NCBI RefSeq assembly: GCF_000426525.1
Contig: NZ_KE384533.1
Coordinates: forward strand, 536,562-600,561
Source: Nocardioides alkalitolerans DSM 16699
GTDB lineage: Bacteria; Actinomycetota; Actinomycetes; Propionibacteriales; Nocardioidaceae
Direction: 5' to 3'
DNA length: 64,000 nt
Both the position numbers and the translations under genes were made by a program. Numbering within the stretch: the first letter of the stretch is position 1; the number at the start of each line of letters is the position of its first letter. Below the pieces are notes generated by a model, which searched no databases, was not told the origin of the DNA, and saw only the letters and a list, made by a program, of their open reading frames with translations. Shown piece by piece: positions 15,739-23,850 of this stretch.

Positions 15739-16779
15739 TCACGCGCGCTCGGCCAGCAGCTCGCGCACCCGCGGCGCGACCTCGGTGCCGTACAGCTCGA
15801 TGGCGTGCATGAGCTGGGCGTGCGGCATGGGCCCGTTGCTGTACTTCAGGTCGAACCGGTCGATGCCGAGCGCCTGCACGGCGGCGGCGATCTTCGTGGC
15901 GACCGTCTCGGGCGAACCGACGAAGAGGGCGCCGTGGTCGGCCTCCGCCTCGAACTGCTCGCGCGTCGCCGGACCCCAGCCGCGCTCCTTGCCGATGCGG
16001 TCGCGGTTGGCCTTGAAGTGGGGGAAGAGCAGCTCGCGGGCCTCGTCGTCGGTGTCGGCGACGAAGCCGGGCGAGTGCACGCCGACCGGCAGCTGCGGCA
16101 CCCCGAGCTCGTCGAGGGCCCGGTGGTAGAGGTCGACGTACGGCGCGAAGCGCGCCGGCTCGCCGCCGATGATCGCGAGCATCAGCGGGATGCCGTACTG
16201 CGCGGCGCGCACGACCGACTCCGGCGACCCGCCGACCCCGATCCACGCCGGGACGGTGCCGGCCTCGGTCTTCGGGAAGACCTCGGCGTCGACGAGGGGA
16301 CGACGCGTCGTGCCCTCCCACGAGATGCGGCCCTCGCTGCGCAGCTGCGCGAAGAGGTCGAGCTTCTCGCTGAAGAGGCGCTCGTAGTCGGCGAGGTCGA
16401 AGCCGAAGAGCGGGAACGACTCCGTGAACGAGCCGCGCCCCAGCGTGACCTCGGCCCGGCCGTCGCTGACCGCGGCGAGCGTCGCGAACTTCTCGTAGAC
16501 GCGCACGGGGTCGTCGGAGCTCAGCACGGTGACCGCGGTGCCGAGGGTGATGCGCTCGGTGCGGGCGGCGATGGCGGCGAGCAGGATCTCGGGGGCGGAG
16601 ACCGCGTAGTCGTCGCGGTGGTGCTCGCCCACGCCGAAGGCGTCGATGCCCACCTGGTCGGCCAGCACGCCCTGCGCGACGACGTCGCGGATGACCTGCG
16701 CGTGCGACAGCGGCCGGCCGTCGGCGTCGACGGTGACGTCGCCGAAGGTGTCCAGGCCCAGCTTGATCTCGTTCACCAC
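15739..16779 (-). CDS. Luciferase-like (LLM) flavin-dependent oxidoreductase
   Basis: 346 residues of the bacterial-luciferase TIM-barrel family. Landmarks are IKLGLDTFGDV at the N-terminus, GVGEHHRDDYAVSAPEILLAAIAARTERI spread over residues 50-80, TLGRGSFTESFPLFG and the C-terminal FDLKYSNGPMPHAQLMHAIELYGTEV. It should use reduced FMN or F420 on an unknown substrate. GTG at 16779 follows GAGGAG by 6 nt; a second GTG directly after it is an alternative. Confidence 0.85.
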   Translation of the reverse strand: MVNEIKLGLDTFGDVTVDADGRPLSHAQVIRDVVAQGVLADQVGIDAFGVGEHHRDDYAVSAPEILLAAIAARTERITLGTAVTVLSSDDPVRVYEKFATLAAVSDGRAEVTLGRGSFTESFPLFGFDLADYERLFSEKLDLFAQLRSEGRISWEGTTRRPLVDAEVFPKTEAGTVPAWIGVGGSPESVVRAAQYGIPLMLAIIGGEPARFAPYVDLYHRALDELGVPQLPVGVHSPGFVADTDDEARELLFPHFKANRDRIGKERGWGPATREQFEAEADHGALFVGSPETVATKIAAAVQALGIDRFDLKYSNGPMPHAQLMHAIELYGTEVAPRVRELLAERA

Positions 16780-16795
16780 GGGATGCTCCTCGTTC

Positions 16796-17488
16796 CTAGG
16801 TAGTTGACCAGTCAACCATATTGGGCGCCGCCCTGTTCCCGGCGTAGGCCCGGGCACGGCGCAGTCCGCGTCGCACGAGCACCACCGACGCCGTGATCCC
16901 CGCCAGGGCGACCACGACGAGCGCCACCGTCAGCACGATCCCGCCGACCCCCGACCCACCGCCCGACGACGTGCACACCTCCTGGACGTCGCGGCCCACC
17001 TGCGTCGAGGTGCAGCTCTGCTCCAGGGAGACGACCGCGTAGCCGGCGACGACCATCAGGGCCAGACCGGGCGCCGGGACCAGCAGCGTCGCGACGACCT
17101 TCTCACCGGTGGACCAGAGCGACGAGCCCCACACCAGCACGAGACCGCCCAGCAGCAGCAGGACCGGCACGACGAATCCGAGGCCGATCCCGCCGACCAG
17201 CACGAGGCCGACGGCGACGACGGGCACCCACGCCTGCACCAGCCGACCGGCGGGTACGGCGACCCCCGGCGCAGCGGGCCCGCCCGCCTCGGCCGCGATC
17301 AGCTGGGGATCGCCCATGCCGCGCAGCACCTCGTCGACCGGATCGCCGGCGCCCACGGCCGCGTCGATGTGCTCCCGCAGCTCGGCTACGATCTCCGCCC
17401 GGTCCTCGACGCCCCGGGCGGCGAGCGCGCCGTCGACCTCGCCGAGGTAGCGCTCCACCGGCCCCACGGACTTCTCGTCTGCACTCAC
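16796..17488 (-). CDS. HAAS-domain membrane protein paired with PadR
   Basis: 230 residues. Residues about 8-70 (VERYLGEVDGALAARGV, then AELREHIDAAV and EVLRGMGDPQLIA) match the HAAS/DUF1700 helical domain that commonly accompanies PadR regulators. Four hydrophobic segments follow, and a Cys-containing external loop. It overlaps the upstream padR gene by GTGA. In known pairs the membrane protein is a sensor or effector for the PadR repressor; the signal is unknown. Confidence 0.72.
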   Translation of the reverse strand: MSADEKSVGPVERYLGEVDGALAARGVEDRAEIVAELREHIDAAVGAGDPVDEVLRGMGDPQLIAAEAGGPAAPGVAVPAGRLVQAWVPVVAVGLVLVGGIGLGFVVPVLLLLGGLVLVWGSSLWSTGEKVVATLLVPAPGLALMVVAGYAVVSLEQSCTSTQVGRDVQEVCTSSGGGSGVGGIVLTVALVVVALAGITASVVLVRRGLRRARAYAGNRAAPNMVDWSTT

Positions 17489-17832
17489 GACGTACCCCTC
17501 TCGTCCCCGGCCAGCGCCGTGTCGACGGCATCCCGGAACGGCACCCAGGCCGCCTCGAACGCCCGAAGTGCCGCCTCGCCGTCGTCGGTGAGGCGGTAGT
17601 ACCTGCGTGGCGGCCCCTCGGCCGACTCCTGCCAGGACGACCCGACGAGGCCGCCCTTCCGCAGGCGCGACAGCAGCGGGTAGAGCGTGCCGGCGCTCGC
17701 CAGCAGCGTGCCCTCGAGATCGCGCGCGATGTCGAAGCCGTAGCGCTCACCCGTGCGCAGCGACGCGAGGATGCAGTACTCGACCACCCCGCGCCGGAGG
17801 TTGGCGAGCGCCTGCGGCTGGCTAGGTACCAT
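17485..17832 (-). CDS. PadR-family transcriptional regulator (short type)
   Basis: 115 residues. The winged helix reads RRGVVEYCILASLRTGERYGFDIARDL, SAGTLYPLLSRLRKGGLV and PPRRYYRLTDDGEAAL, the standard PadR pattern (subfamily 2, without a long C-terminal domain). It is the first gene of a two-gene operon with the HAAS membrane protein, which it overlaps by GTGA. The ATG at 17832 leaves the canonical length; an ATG three codons earlier is possible. Confidence 0.87.
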   Translation of the reverse strand: MVPSQPQALANLRRGVVEYCILASLRTGERYGFDIARDLEGTLLASAGTLYPLLSRLRKGGLVGSSWQESAEGPPRRYYRLTDDGEAALRAFEAAWVPFRDAVDTALAGDERGTS

Positions 17833-17912
17833 GCGACACACGATAGCGGGTCGGGCGGGACCTCGTGCACGTTCCTGGTGCTGTGCGACGTGAACTCAGG
17901 GCGCAGAGCGGC

Positions 17913-17938
17913 GGTTTCACCGCTCGAGCGGTGAAACC
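17913..17938. repeat. 26-bp perfect palindrome, TCGA-centred (family C, copy 3)
   Basis: Left half GGTTTCACCGCTC is followed by its exact reverse complement. It shares the frame GGTTTC-N-CCG-N-TCGA with the palindromes at 9409 and 9471, and each variant base in the left arm is matched in the right arm. It lies 3' of the leftward ynfA-like gene. Confidence 0.85.
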
Positions 17939-17980
17939 TGCGGGCCGGCCCCGACCACCCCACCCACCCGGCGGCGCCGC

Positions 17981-18313
17981 CTACCCCTCCCGGGGCGCGT
18001 ACATGATCACGGCCATGCCGACGAGGCAGACGGCGGCGCCGGTGACGTCGTACCGGTCGGGGCGGTAGCCGTCGGCGACCATGCCCCAGAGGATCGAGCC
18101 GGCGACGAAGATCCCGCCGTACGCGGCGAGGATCCGCCCGAAGTTCGCGTCGGGCTGGAACGTGGCGACGACGCCGTACAGGCCGAGGGCGATGAAGCCG
18201 AGGCCCACCCAGAGCCAGCCGCGGCTCTCCCGGAGGCCCTGCCAGACCAGCCAGGCACCACCGATCTCGAGGACGGCGGCGACGGCGAAGAGCAGCAGGG
18301 AGCGGGCGATCAC
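17981..18313 (-). CDS. ynfA: YnfA-type UPF0060 small membrane protein
   Basis: 110 residues, four helices. The pattern AVLEIGGAWLVWQGLRESRG, FIALGLYGVVATFQP and the C-terminal half with GRILAAYGGIFVAGSILWG is the UPF0060 family, an SMR-like drug/metabolite exporter type. The GTG start at 18313 gives the family's normal length; there is no good Shine-Dalgarno sequence. The next gene upstream on the same strand ends at 18337, 23 bp away, so they may share a transcript. Confidence 0.87.
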   Translation of the reverse strand: MIARSLLLFAVAAVLEIGGAWLVWQGLRESRGWLWVGLGFIALGLYGVVATFQPDANFGRILAAYGGIFVAGSILWGMVADGYRPDRYDVTGAAVCLVGMAVIMYAPREG

Positions 18314-18336
18314 CGGCCCATCATCGCGCCCGGAGC

Positions 18337-19224
18337 TCAGGAACGGCGCGCGAGCGGCACCCCGAGCGCCGCCTGGACGGCACCGGACAGCAGCACGCGC
18401 AGGGGCACCACGTCGCGGGTGCCGTCGTCGAAGAGGCACACGATCCACTGCCGCGCGTCGTCGTCGTAGCCGCCGGCACCCACGCAGGTGACGAGGCCCC
18501 GGGCGATCAGGTACGGCGCCCAGATCGTCTCCCCGATGAGGCCCGCGAACGACCCGCCCTCGAGGGCGACCGGGATGCGGGGGTCCTCGGCGAGGGCGTC
18601 GACCCGCGACCGACGGATCGGGACGACGTCCTCGCGCTCGCCCAGCAGGTGGTGGCGGTCCACGGTGACCAGGTCGTCGCCGCTGAGGTGGGCCACCCAG
18701 TAGGACTGCACGCCTGCCGCCGCCGCGCAGATCCGGACGACCTCCACGAGCCGCTCGCCGGTGGTCTCGACCGACATCTCGTCGAGCCGGAAGAAGCACC
18801 GCTCGAGCACGTCCGCGTAGTCCACCACCGCCGCCTCGCCGGATGCTCCGAGGGCCTGGTCCGGCGCGACCGCGGCGGCGTCGTCCTCACCCTCGGTCGG
18901 GGCGTCCACCAGGTCGTCGACGCGGGCGTCCCAGGGGGACGCCACGCGCACCCGACCGATGCTGGCCACGAGCCGCTCGACCAGCGCGCGCTCCTCACGG
19001 GTGAAGGAGCGGTCCGCCCGCTCGAAGGTCAGCGAGAGCGCGCCGTCACCCTGCCCCTCCAGCACGACCTCGAGGGCATCGGCGGGCGCACCCCCGTCGA
19101 CGCTCCGTCGTGGACGGCGCCGCACGCGGATGCGCTCCACCTCCATGGCGTCGCCGTCGCCGACGGCCCGGACCACGAGGCTCAGGGGGGCGCGGTCCGT
19201 GGCGGCCAGGGGCTGGTGGGACAT
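18337..19224 (-). CDS. Hypothetical protein, possible GAF-like sensor
   Basis: 295 residues, soluble, acidic, no signal peptide. Residues about 1-95 are a basic/acidic domain with alternating strands (LEVVLEGQGDGALSLTFER). Residues about 135-290 (DVLERCFFRLDEMSVETTGERL, then VQSYWVAHLSGDDLVTVDRHHLLG and WAPYLIARGLVTCVGAGG) have the strand-helix rhythm of a GAF-type ligand domain, but no family is recognised with certainty. Function is unknown. It is divergent from the DUF2975 gene, across a 200-bp region holding a near-palindrome. Confidence 0.6.
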   Translation of the reverse strand: MSHQPLAATDRAPLSLVVRAVGDGDAMEVERIRVRRRPRRSVDGGAPADALEVVLEGQGDGALSLTFERADRSFTREERALVERLVASIGRVRVASPWDARVDDLVDAPTEGEDDAAAVAPDQALGASGEAAVVDYADVLERCFFRLDEMSVETTGERLVEVVRICAAAAGVQSYWVAHLSGDDLVTVDRHHLLGEREDVVPIRRSRVDALAEDPRIPVALEGGSFAGLIGETIWAPYLIARGLVTCVGAGGYDDDARQWIVCLFDDGTRDVVPLRVLLSGAVQAALGVPLARRS

Positions 19225-19380
19225 CGGGGCTCTCCTCGTGGTGGTACGGCGCGACCGCCACCCACTCGCCCGACGTCAGTGGGGGGCCACTCCCAGTCAA
19301 CGATCCCCGCGGCCCGGGCGTCATGGCCTCATCGGGTGGCTCGCCCCTGGCCCGTTCGGGTCATGACCCTGGCGTCACCC

Positions 19381-19414
19381 ATCGAAGAACGATAGATTCT
19401 AGTTGTTCATCGAT
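19381..19414 (+). promoter_or_regulatory. 34-bp near-palindrome before DUF2975/XRE operon
   Basis: Nested complementary blocks ATCGA/TCGAT, GAAC/GTTC and TAGA/TCTA are arranged about a single central T at 19397, with one extra base in the right half. The stretch is strikingly AT-rich against its surroundings and ends just before the AAAGGAG ribosome site (19416) of the DUF2975 gene. It is a good candidate operator for the XRE regulator of this operon, or an mRNA hairpin in its leader. Confidence 0.55.
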
Positions 19415-19426
19415 CAAAGGAGAGCC

Positions 19427-19915
19427 ATGGGAACCGTCACCGTCCAGGCCCTGCGGGTGGTCCTGGCCCTCGGTCTCGCCGGCTCGCTCGTCGTGCAGGT
19501 CGTGATGGTGCCCCTGCTGGGCGCCGACCTCACCGATGCGCCGCCCGGCGTCCGACCGCTGCTGCTGGGCTACGTCGTGCTGGGTGTCGTCACCGTGCAG
19601 GTGACGATGGTCTGCGTCTGGCGGCTCGTGACGATGGTGCGGCTCGGGACCGTCTTCTCCACCGCGGCGTTCCGGTACGTCGACGTCGTCGTCGGGGCGG
19701 TCGCCACGGCGTCGCTCCTGACCTTCGCGCTCGGTGTCGCCCTCGCCCCGGGTGACGACGTCGCCCCCGGCGTGGTGCTCCTCCTCGGCGGCCTGGGGCT
19801 GCTCGTGGCCGGCGTTGCTCTGGTCGTCGTGGTGCTCCGCGCGCTGCTCGCCCAGGCGGTCGCGCGCGACATCGAGGCGACCCACCTGCGGGCCGAGCTG
19901 GCCGAGGTCATCTGA
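19427..19915 (+). CDS. DUF2975 membrane protein
   Basis: 162 residues with four transmembrane helices (about 5-30, 45-70, 85-110, 120-150). The layout and the XRE gene directly after it are typical of DUF2975 proteins, which pair with YozG-like regulators. Role unknown. ATG at 19427 is preceded by AAAGGAG. Its stop and the start of the XRE gene share a base (TGATG), so the two are coupled. Confidence 0.78.
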   Translation: MGTVTVQALRVVLALGLAGSLVVQVVMVPLLGADLTDAPPGVRPLLLGYVVLGVVTVQVTMVCVWRLVTMVRLGTVFSTAAFRYVDVVVGAVATASLLTFALGVALAPGDDVAPGVVLLLGGLGLLVAGVALVVVVLRALLAQAVARDIEATHLRAELAEVI

Positions 19916-20175
19916 TGCCGATCATGGTCGACGTCGACGTGATGCTCGCCCGCCGCAAGATGGCGGTGGGCACGCTCGCCGAGCGGGTCGGCATCACCCC
20001 CGCCAACCTCGCCGTGCTGAAGAACGGCCGCGCCAAGGCGGTCCGGTTCACGACGCTCGCGGCGCTGTGCGAGGTGCTCGACTGCCAGCCTGGCGACCTC
20101 CTGCGGTGGGAGCCCGACCCGGCGCCGCCCGCGGAGCCGGGAAGGGCGCCGGCGGTGCCAGCAGCTCGCCACTGA
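19915..20175 (+). CDS. XRE-family regulator, YozG-like
   Basis: 86 residues. A single HTH (MLARRKMAVGTLAERVGITPANLAVLKNGRAK in two halves, residues about 9-40) and FTTLAALCEVLDCQPGDLL are typical of the small YozG-type regulators found after DUF2975 genes. It probably autoregulates the operon. The last 128 bp overlap the end of the convergent TDT transporter gene on the other strand; the Pro/Ala-rich tail is coded there and may be dispensable. Confidence 0.85.
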   Translation: MPIMVDVDVMLARRKMAVGTLAERVGITPANLAVLKNGRAKAVRFTTLAALCEVLDCQPGDLLRWEPDPAPPAEPGRAPAVPAARH

Positions 20176-21292
20176 CGACCCCGCGCGCCGTCCTCGTCAG
20201 CACGACGACCCAGGCGCCGACGAGTCCGGCGAAGAGCACGGCCGCGAGCCCCCGCAGCACGCCACCGACCCCCAGGTCGACCAGCGCCGGCGTCGTGGCC
20301 AGTCCGGAGACCGCCGTGACGATCGTGCCGACCGGGAACGTGAAGGCCCACCACGGCAGGCCGAACGGCAGGTGCGTCCGCGCGGCCCGGACGGTCGTGA
20401 CCAGCACGAACACGAGCCAGCCGAGGCCCAGCAGGGCGACGGGCACGCCGTACGCGACCACGAGCATCGTCAGCGGCGCGGCCCACGCCGCGGGCAGCAC
20501 GTCGGGCGCGAGGCCCCCGAGGTGGTGGACGGCCGTGACGGACTGACCGAGCGGGCCGAGCACGATCCACAGCGCGGGTACGGCGGCGGTGGGGCCCACG
20601 CCGTACCGGCGCAGCCGCAGGCCCAGCAGCGCCAGCACGACGACGACGGCCGGCAGCACCGCGACGAGCAGCGCGTAGCAGAGGAGCAGCAGGGCGACGC
20701 GGGGCGCGCCGGCCGGGGCTAGCGGGACGAGCAGCGCGCCGGTCGCGGCGCTGACCACCGGCGGCACGACGGACATCAGCCACGCGCCCGAGGCGTCCGC
20801 GACGCCGAGCCCGTGCCGGGTGAGGGCACGCCAGGGCACGACCACCGCGCTGAGCAGGCCGAGGCCGGTGCCGAGGGTCCAGAGCACGACACCGACGACG
20901 ACGGCCGGTCCGGCGCCGAGCACGCGGTCGCCGACCAGCAGCGCCCCGGCGCCGACGGTCATGAGGGCCATGGGCGGGGCGCCGTACCCGTGCGCCACGA
21001 CCCCGTGGTCGAGGTGGCTGCGGGCCACGGAGGGGTGGCGCACGTGGTGGCCGACGGTCGCGACCACGGCGCCGACGAGGAGCGTGGCGGCGAGCAGCCA
21101 CACGGCCAGCGCCACCGGCTCGCGCCCGGGCACCGCGACGGGCAGCCCGAGCAGGGCGACCGCGACGATGCCCGTGCCCATCACCGGCGTGAACCAGTGC
21201 GGGGTCACGCCGCCGAGCGCGGGCGGTCGGGGCGCGGAGGTGCGCCCGACGCTGCGCGGGCGGGTCGCCGGGGCGAGGGTCGTGGTGGCCAT
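20048..21292 (-). CDS. TDT-family (TehA/Mae1-like) transporter
   Basis: 414 residues with ten helices. The opening PHWFTPVMGTGIVAVAL is the TDT/SLAC1-family motif, and later FPVGTIVTAVSGLA matches the corresponding pseudo-repeat. Relatives export C4-dicarboxylates, sulfite or tellurite-related compounds; the substrate here is open. It is divergent from a LysR gene that probably controls it. The C-terminal 40 residues are low-complexity and read antisense through the end of the XRE gene. Confidence 0.85.
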   Translation of the reverse strand: MATTTLAPATRPRSVGRTSAPRPPALGGVTPHWFTPVMGTGIVAVALLGLPVAVPGREPVALAVWLLAATLLVGAVVATVGHHVRHPSVARSHLDHGVVAHGYGAPPMALMTVGAGALLVGDRVLGAGPAVVVGVVLWTLGTGLGLLSAVVVPWRALTRHGLGVADASGAWLMSVVPPVVSAATGALLVPLAPAGAPRVALLLLCYALLVAVLPAVVVVLALLGLRLRRYGVGPTAAVPALWIVLGPLGQSVTAVHHLGGLAPDVLPAAWAAPLTMLVVAYGVPVALLGLGWLVFVLVTTVRAARTHLPFGLPWWAFTFPVGTIVTAVSGLATTPALVDLGVGGVLRGLAAVLFAGLVGAWVVVLTRTARGVVSGELLAPPAPFPAPRAAPGRAPTAGGRQAGSRAPRTAPRAS

Positions 21293-21371
21293 ACGTCCAC
21301 GGTGCGCCGGCGGGAGGGGCGCCGGTAGCCCCCGTCTGGCTGTCCCCCCACAGGCAGAGGCTGTGAGCGTC

Positions 21372-21377
21372 TACGCT
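21372..21377 (+). promoter_or_regulatory. -10 box of the LysR gene (leaderless)
   Basis: TACGCT ends 6 nt before the ATG at 21384, leaving no room for a 5' leader; transcription should start at or next to the start codon. Confidence 0.5.
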
Positions 21378-21383
21378 GCGGCC

Positions 21384-22295
21384 ATGGCCTCGCTGCCGGA
21401 CCTCGCCGACCTCCGCCTCCTCGTCGACGTGGCGCGCCTCGGCAGCATCGGCGCCGCCGGACGGGAGGCCGGGATCTCCCAGCAGTCCGCCTCCGAGCGG
21501 CTGCGCGGCGTGGAGGCGCGCACGGGGCTCGTGCTCGTACGGCGCGACCCGCGCGGCTCGTCGCTCACCGCCGCCGGACGCCTCCTCGTCGACTGGAGCC
21601 TGCCGCTCCTGGCCCAGGCCGACGAGATCGAGGGCGCCCTGCGCACCCTGCGCGAGGGCCGCTCGAAGGAGCTCAGCGTCTGGGCGAGCATGACGACGGC
21701 GGAGTACCTGCTGCCGTCGTGGTTGGTGCGCCTGCGCCGCGACTCCGGGGTCGCTGCCAGCCTGCGGGCGACCAACTCGGAGGCGGTGCTCGACGCGGTG
21801 CGCACGGGCGAGGCCGACCTCGGCTTCGTCGAGGGCCCGGGCGACCTCGGCGGGCTCGCGACGCGGGTGGTCGGCCACGACGACCTCGTGCTCGTGGCCG
21901 CCCCCGACGACATGTGGGCCCGTCGCCGTACCTCGCTCACCCCCGCCCAGGTCGCCGCCCGCGCGCTCACGGGCCGCGAGGCCGGGTCGGGCACCCGTCG
22001 GGCGGTCGAGGAGGCGCTCGCCGCCGCCGGCGTGGGCTCGCCGGAGGCCGAGGTCGAGCTGACCACCACCTCCGCCGTCGTGGCGGCGGTCCAGGCGGGC
22101 AGCCCGCCGGCGTTCCTCAGCCGCCGCGCCGTCGACCGCGACCTCGAGTCCGGCCGACTGGTCGAGGTGCGCGTCGACGGGCTCGACCTGCGGCGCGTCT
22201 TCACCGCCGTGTGGGTCGGCCGCGCGGAGCCGCCGCCCGGCGCCGTCCGCGACCTGCTCGGCATCGCCGGGCGCGAGGCACGTCGTACGACGTGA
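21384..22295 (+). CDS. LysR-family regulator
   Basis: 303 residues. The N-terminal HTH (LRLLVDVARLGSIGAAGREAG, then ISQQSASERLRGVEARTGLVL) is followed by an effector-binding domain (SVWASMTTAEYLLPSWLVRLR, VTGEADLGFVEGP-like stretch). It is divergent from the TDT transporter and is its likely regulator. ATG at 21384 was chosen because a TANNNT -10 box lies 6 nt upstream and because the HTH begins immediately after it. Confidence 0.9.
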   Translation: MASLPDLADLRLLVDVARLGSIGAAGREAGISQQSASERLRGVEARTGLVLVRRDPRGSSLTAAGRLLVDWSLPLLAQADEIEGALRTLREGRSKELSVWASMTTAEYLLPSWLVRLRRDSGVAASLRATNSEAVLDAVRTGEADLGFVEGPGDLGGLATRVVGHDDLVLVAAPDDMWARRRTSLTPAQVAARALTGREAGSGTRRAVEEALAAAGVGSPEAEVELTTTSAVVAAVQAGSPPAFLSRRAVDRDLESGRLVEVRVDGLDLRRVFTAVWVGRAEPPPGAVRDLLGIAGREARRTT

Positions 22296-22333
22296 GCGTT
22301 TCGGGCTCCCCGGCGGCGGGGAGGTCTGGCCCC

Positions 22334-23023
22334 GTGAACGACTGGGAGCACCTGCAGCAGGCACGTCCGCGACTCGTCCGGGAGGGCACGCCCGTGGAGG
22401 TCGGGTCCGCCCACCCGTGGGACCGCGGCGAGGTCGCCCGCCTGCCGGAGCTCTCGGGGCTGCTGGCGGCGGCGACGGTCACGCCGGTGACGATCGCCGG
22501 GCGGCCGTTCGAGGTGCTGGCCTGGGACGGCCCGACCGGGCGCCGCGGCTGGCTCTGCCGCCCGGCCGCCGCCGACACCACGCCGCCGGTGCTGCCCCTG
22601 CACCGGGCGCTCTGGGGCGTCCTCGGCGGGATGGTCGACGTCTTCGCCGCCCCGGACCACACGAACGCCACCGGGGGCGACGACACGTGGTGGAGCGAGA
22701 ACCACCAGGAGATCCTCACGCCCGTCTCCGCGGGGTCGGAGCGGTTCGTGTCGTCGGTCGACGCCTACGGCTGGCTCTGGGAGGACGACGGGCTCGAGGT
22801 GCCCGTCGACCCGGCGGCCTGGTACGTGCTCGCCCAAGAGGCGAACGGCAACCTCACCGTCGCCCACCGCGAGTCCGGGCAGGTGCTGCTGTTCGGGCCC
22901 GACCACGCGTACGACGGGATCACCGAGCTCGAGGGCTGCCCGCCCTACAGCCTCTACACGTTCGACGGCGCGCCCGACCTGGCCGGTTGGATCGAGCTGT
23001 CGGCCCGTCAGTGGCGCGGCTGA
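22334..23023 (+). CDS. Hypothetical protein, possibly SUKH/SMI1-like
   Basis: 229 residues, soluble, Trp-rich, no signal peptide. LPLHRALWGVLGGMVDVFA, WWSENHQEILTPVS and LYTFDGAPDLAGWIEL resemble the strand-loop pattern of SMI1/KNR4 (SUKH) proteins, often immunity or regulatory factors, but the match is weak. No toxin gene lies beside it. GTG at 22334 has GGGGAGG about 9 nt upstream. It follows the LysR gene by 38 bp. Confidence 0.6.
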   Translation: MNDWEHLQQARPRLVREGTPVEVGSAHPWDRGEVARLPELSGLLAAATVTPVTIAGRPFEVLAWDGPTGRRGWLCRPAAADTTPPVLPLHRALWGVLGGMVDVFAAPDHTNATGGDDTWWSENHQEILTPVSAGSERFVSSVDAYGWLWEDDGLEVPVDPAAWYVLAQEANGNLTVAHRESGQVLLFGPDHAYDGITELEGCPPYSLYTFDGAPDLAGWIELSARQWRG

Positions 23024-23030
23024 CCCGCGG

Positions 23031-23252
23031 TCAACGGTCCGGGTCGGGCGGCTCCGCCGGCGGGCGGTGCGACCTCACCGCGCCGGCGTTCGCCACGATG
23101 ACGGCCACGGGCGGGATGACCGCCGCGACCACGCTCATGCCGATCGCCAGCGGCGTGGAGAACAGCCGCACCACGGCCCACGCGAGCACGAACAGCGTGA
23201 GGCAGGTGCCCATCAGCCAGAAGTAGGCCCGGCGCTGCCGCTCGGAGGTCAC
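23031..23252 (-). CDS. DUF3099-type small membrane protein
   Basis: 73 residues: RRAYFWLMGTCLTLFVLAW forms one helix, PLAIGMSVVAAVIPPVAVIVANAG a second, then a charged tail. The arrangement is typical of actinobacterial DUF3099 proteins, which have no known role. The next gene upstream on the strand ends 8 bp away. Confidence 0.7.
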   Translation of the reverse strand: MTSERQRRAYFWLMGTCLTLFVLAWAVVRLFSTPLAIGMSVVAAVIPPVAVIVANAGAVRSHRPPAEPPDPDR

Positions 23253-23260
23253 GGCTCACG

Positions 23261-23437
23261 TCACCGGGTCGGAACCGCCGCCTGCACGACGGCGGGGGCC
23301 TGCGCGACGGCGGGGGCGCCCTGGGAGCCGGTGCCGCCGGTGTCGTCGCCCATCACCACGCCGATGAGGATGAGTGCGCCGCCGACCACGACGACGAGCG
23401 CGATGATGGCGAGCAGGAACACCTTGCGGTCCTTCAT
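23261..23437 (-). CDS. Small single-pass membrane protein
   Basis: 58 residues: MKDRKVF, a helix (LLAIIALVVVVGGALILIGVVMG region), then an Ala/Val/Gln-rich external tail. ATG at 23437 was chosen because the hydrophobic segment follows directly and GGAGTC lies upstream; longer in-frame extensions are low-complexity. Family not recognised. It lies directly upstream of the DUF3099 gene. Confidence 0.6.
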   Translation of the reverse strand: MKDRKVFLLAIIALVVVVGGALILIGVVMGDDTGGTGSQGAPAVAQAPAVVQAAVPTR

Positions 23438-23595
23438 GGAACGAGACTCCTTCGTCGGGTGCTCCCGACCGTACGCCGCACTCCCGCCCTTGCGGCTCAC
23501 CCGCCGGAGCGTGCCCGGCCCCGGAACCGCACGGTGATCGACCGCCACCCGCCCGGGGCTACCGGGGCGCGCCGACCGGGTGCGAGCATCGCGGG

Positions 23596-23850
23596 GTGCA
23601 TCCCTTCCACCCCACGCCCCCACCGCGTCGGCCGTCGCGCGCGGACCTGGTGCTGCCCACGCTGAGCGGGCTGCTGGGCACGGCCATGGTCGCCGCCGGT
23701 CTGTTCGTGCTCGTCGCCAAGCGCGACCGGCTCGGTGACTGGTCGGGCGCAGGAGGGGGCGACGCGCCGATCTGGCTCATCGCGCTGGTGCTGGTGCTGG
23801 GCGGGGCCCTGCTGGTCGCGGGGGCCGTGCGCGACTGGCGCGAGAGGTGA
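23596..23850 (+). CDS. Small two-helix membrane protein
   Basis: 84 residues: a Pro-rich head, helix LPTLSGLLGTAMVAAGLFVLVA, a short loop, helix WLIALVLVLGGALLVAGAV, and a charged end. Family not recognised. It overlaps the following TraR/DksA-like gene by GTGA, so the two are translationally coupled. Confidence 0.65.
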   Translation: MHPFHPTPPPRRPSRADLVLPTLSGLLGTAMVAAGLFVLVAKRDRLGDWSGAGGGDAPIWLIALVLVLGGALLVAGAVRDWRER

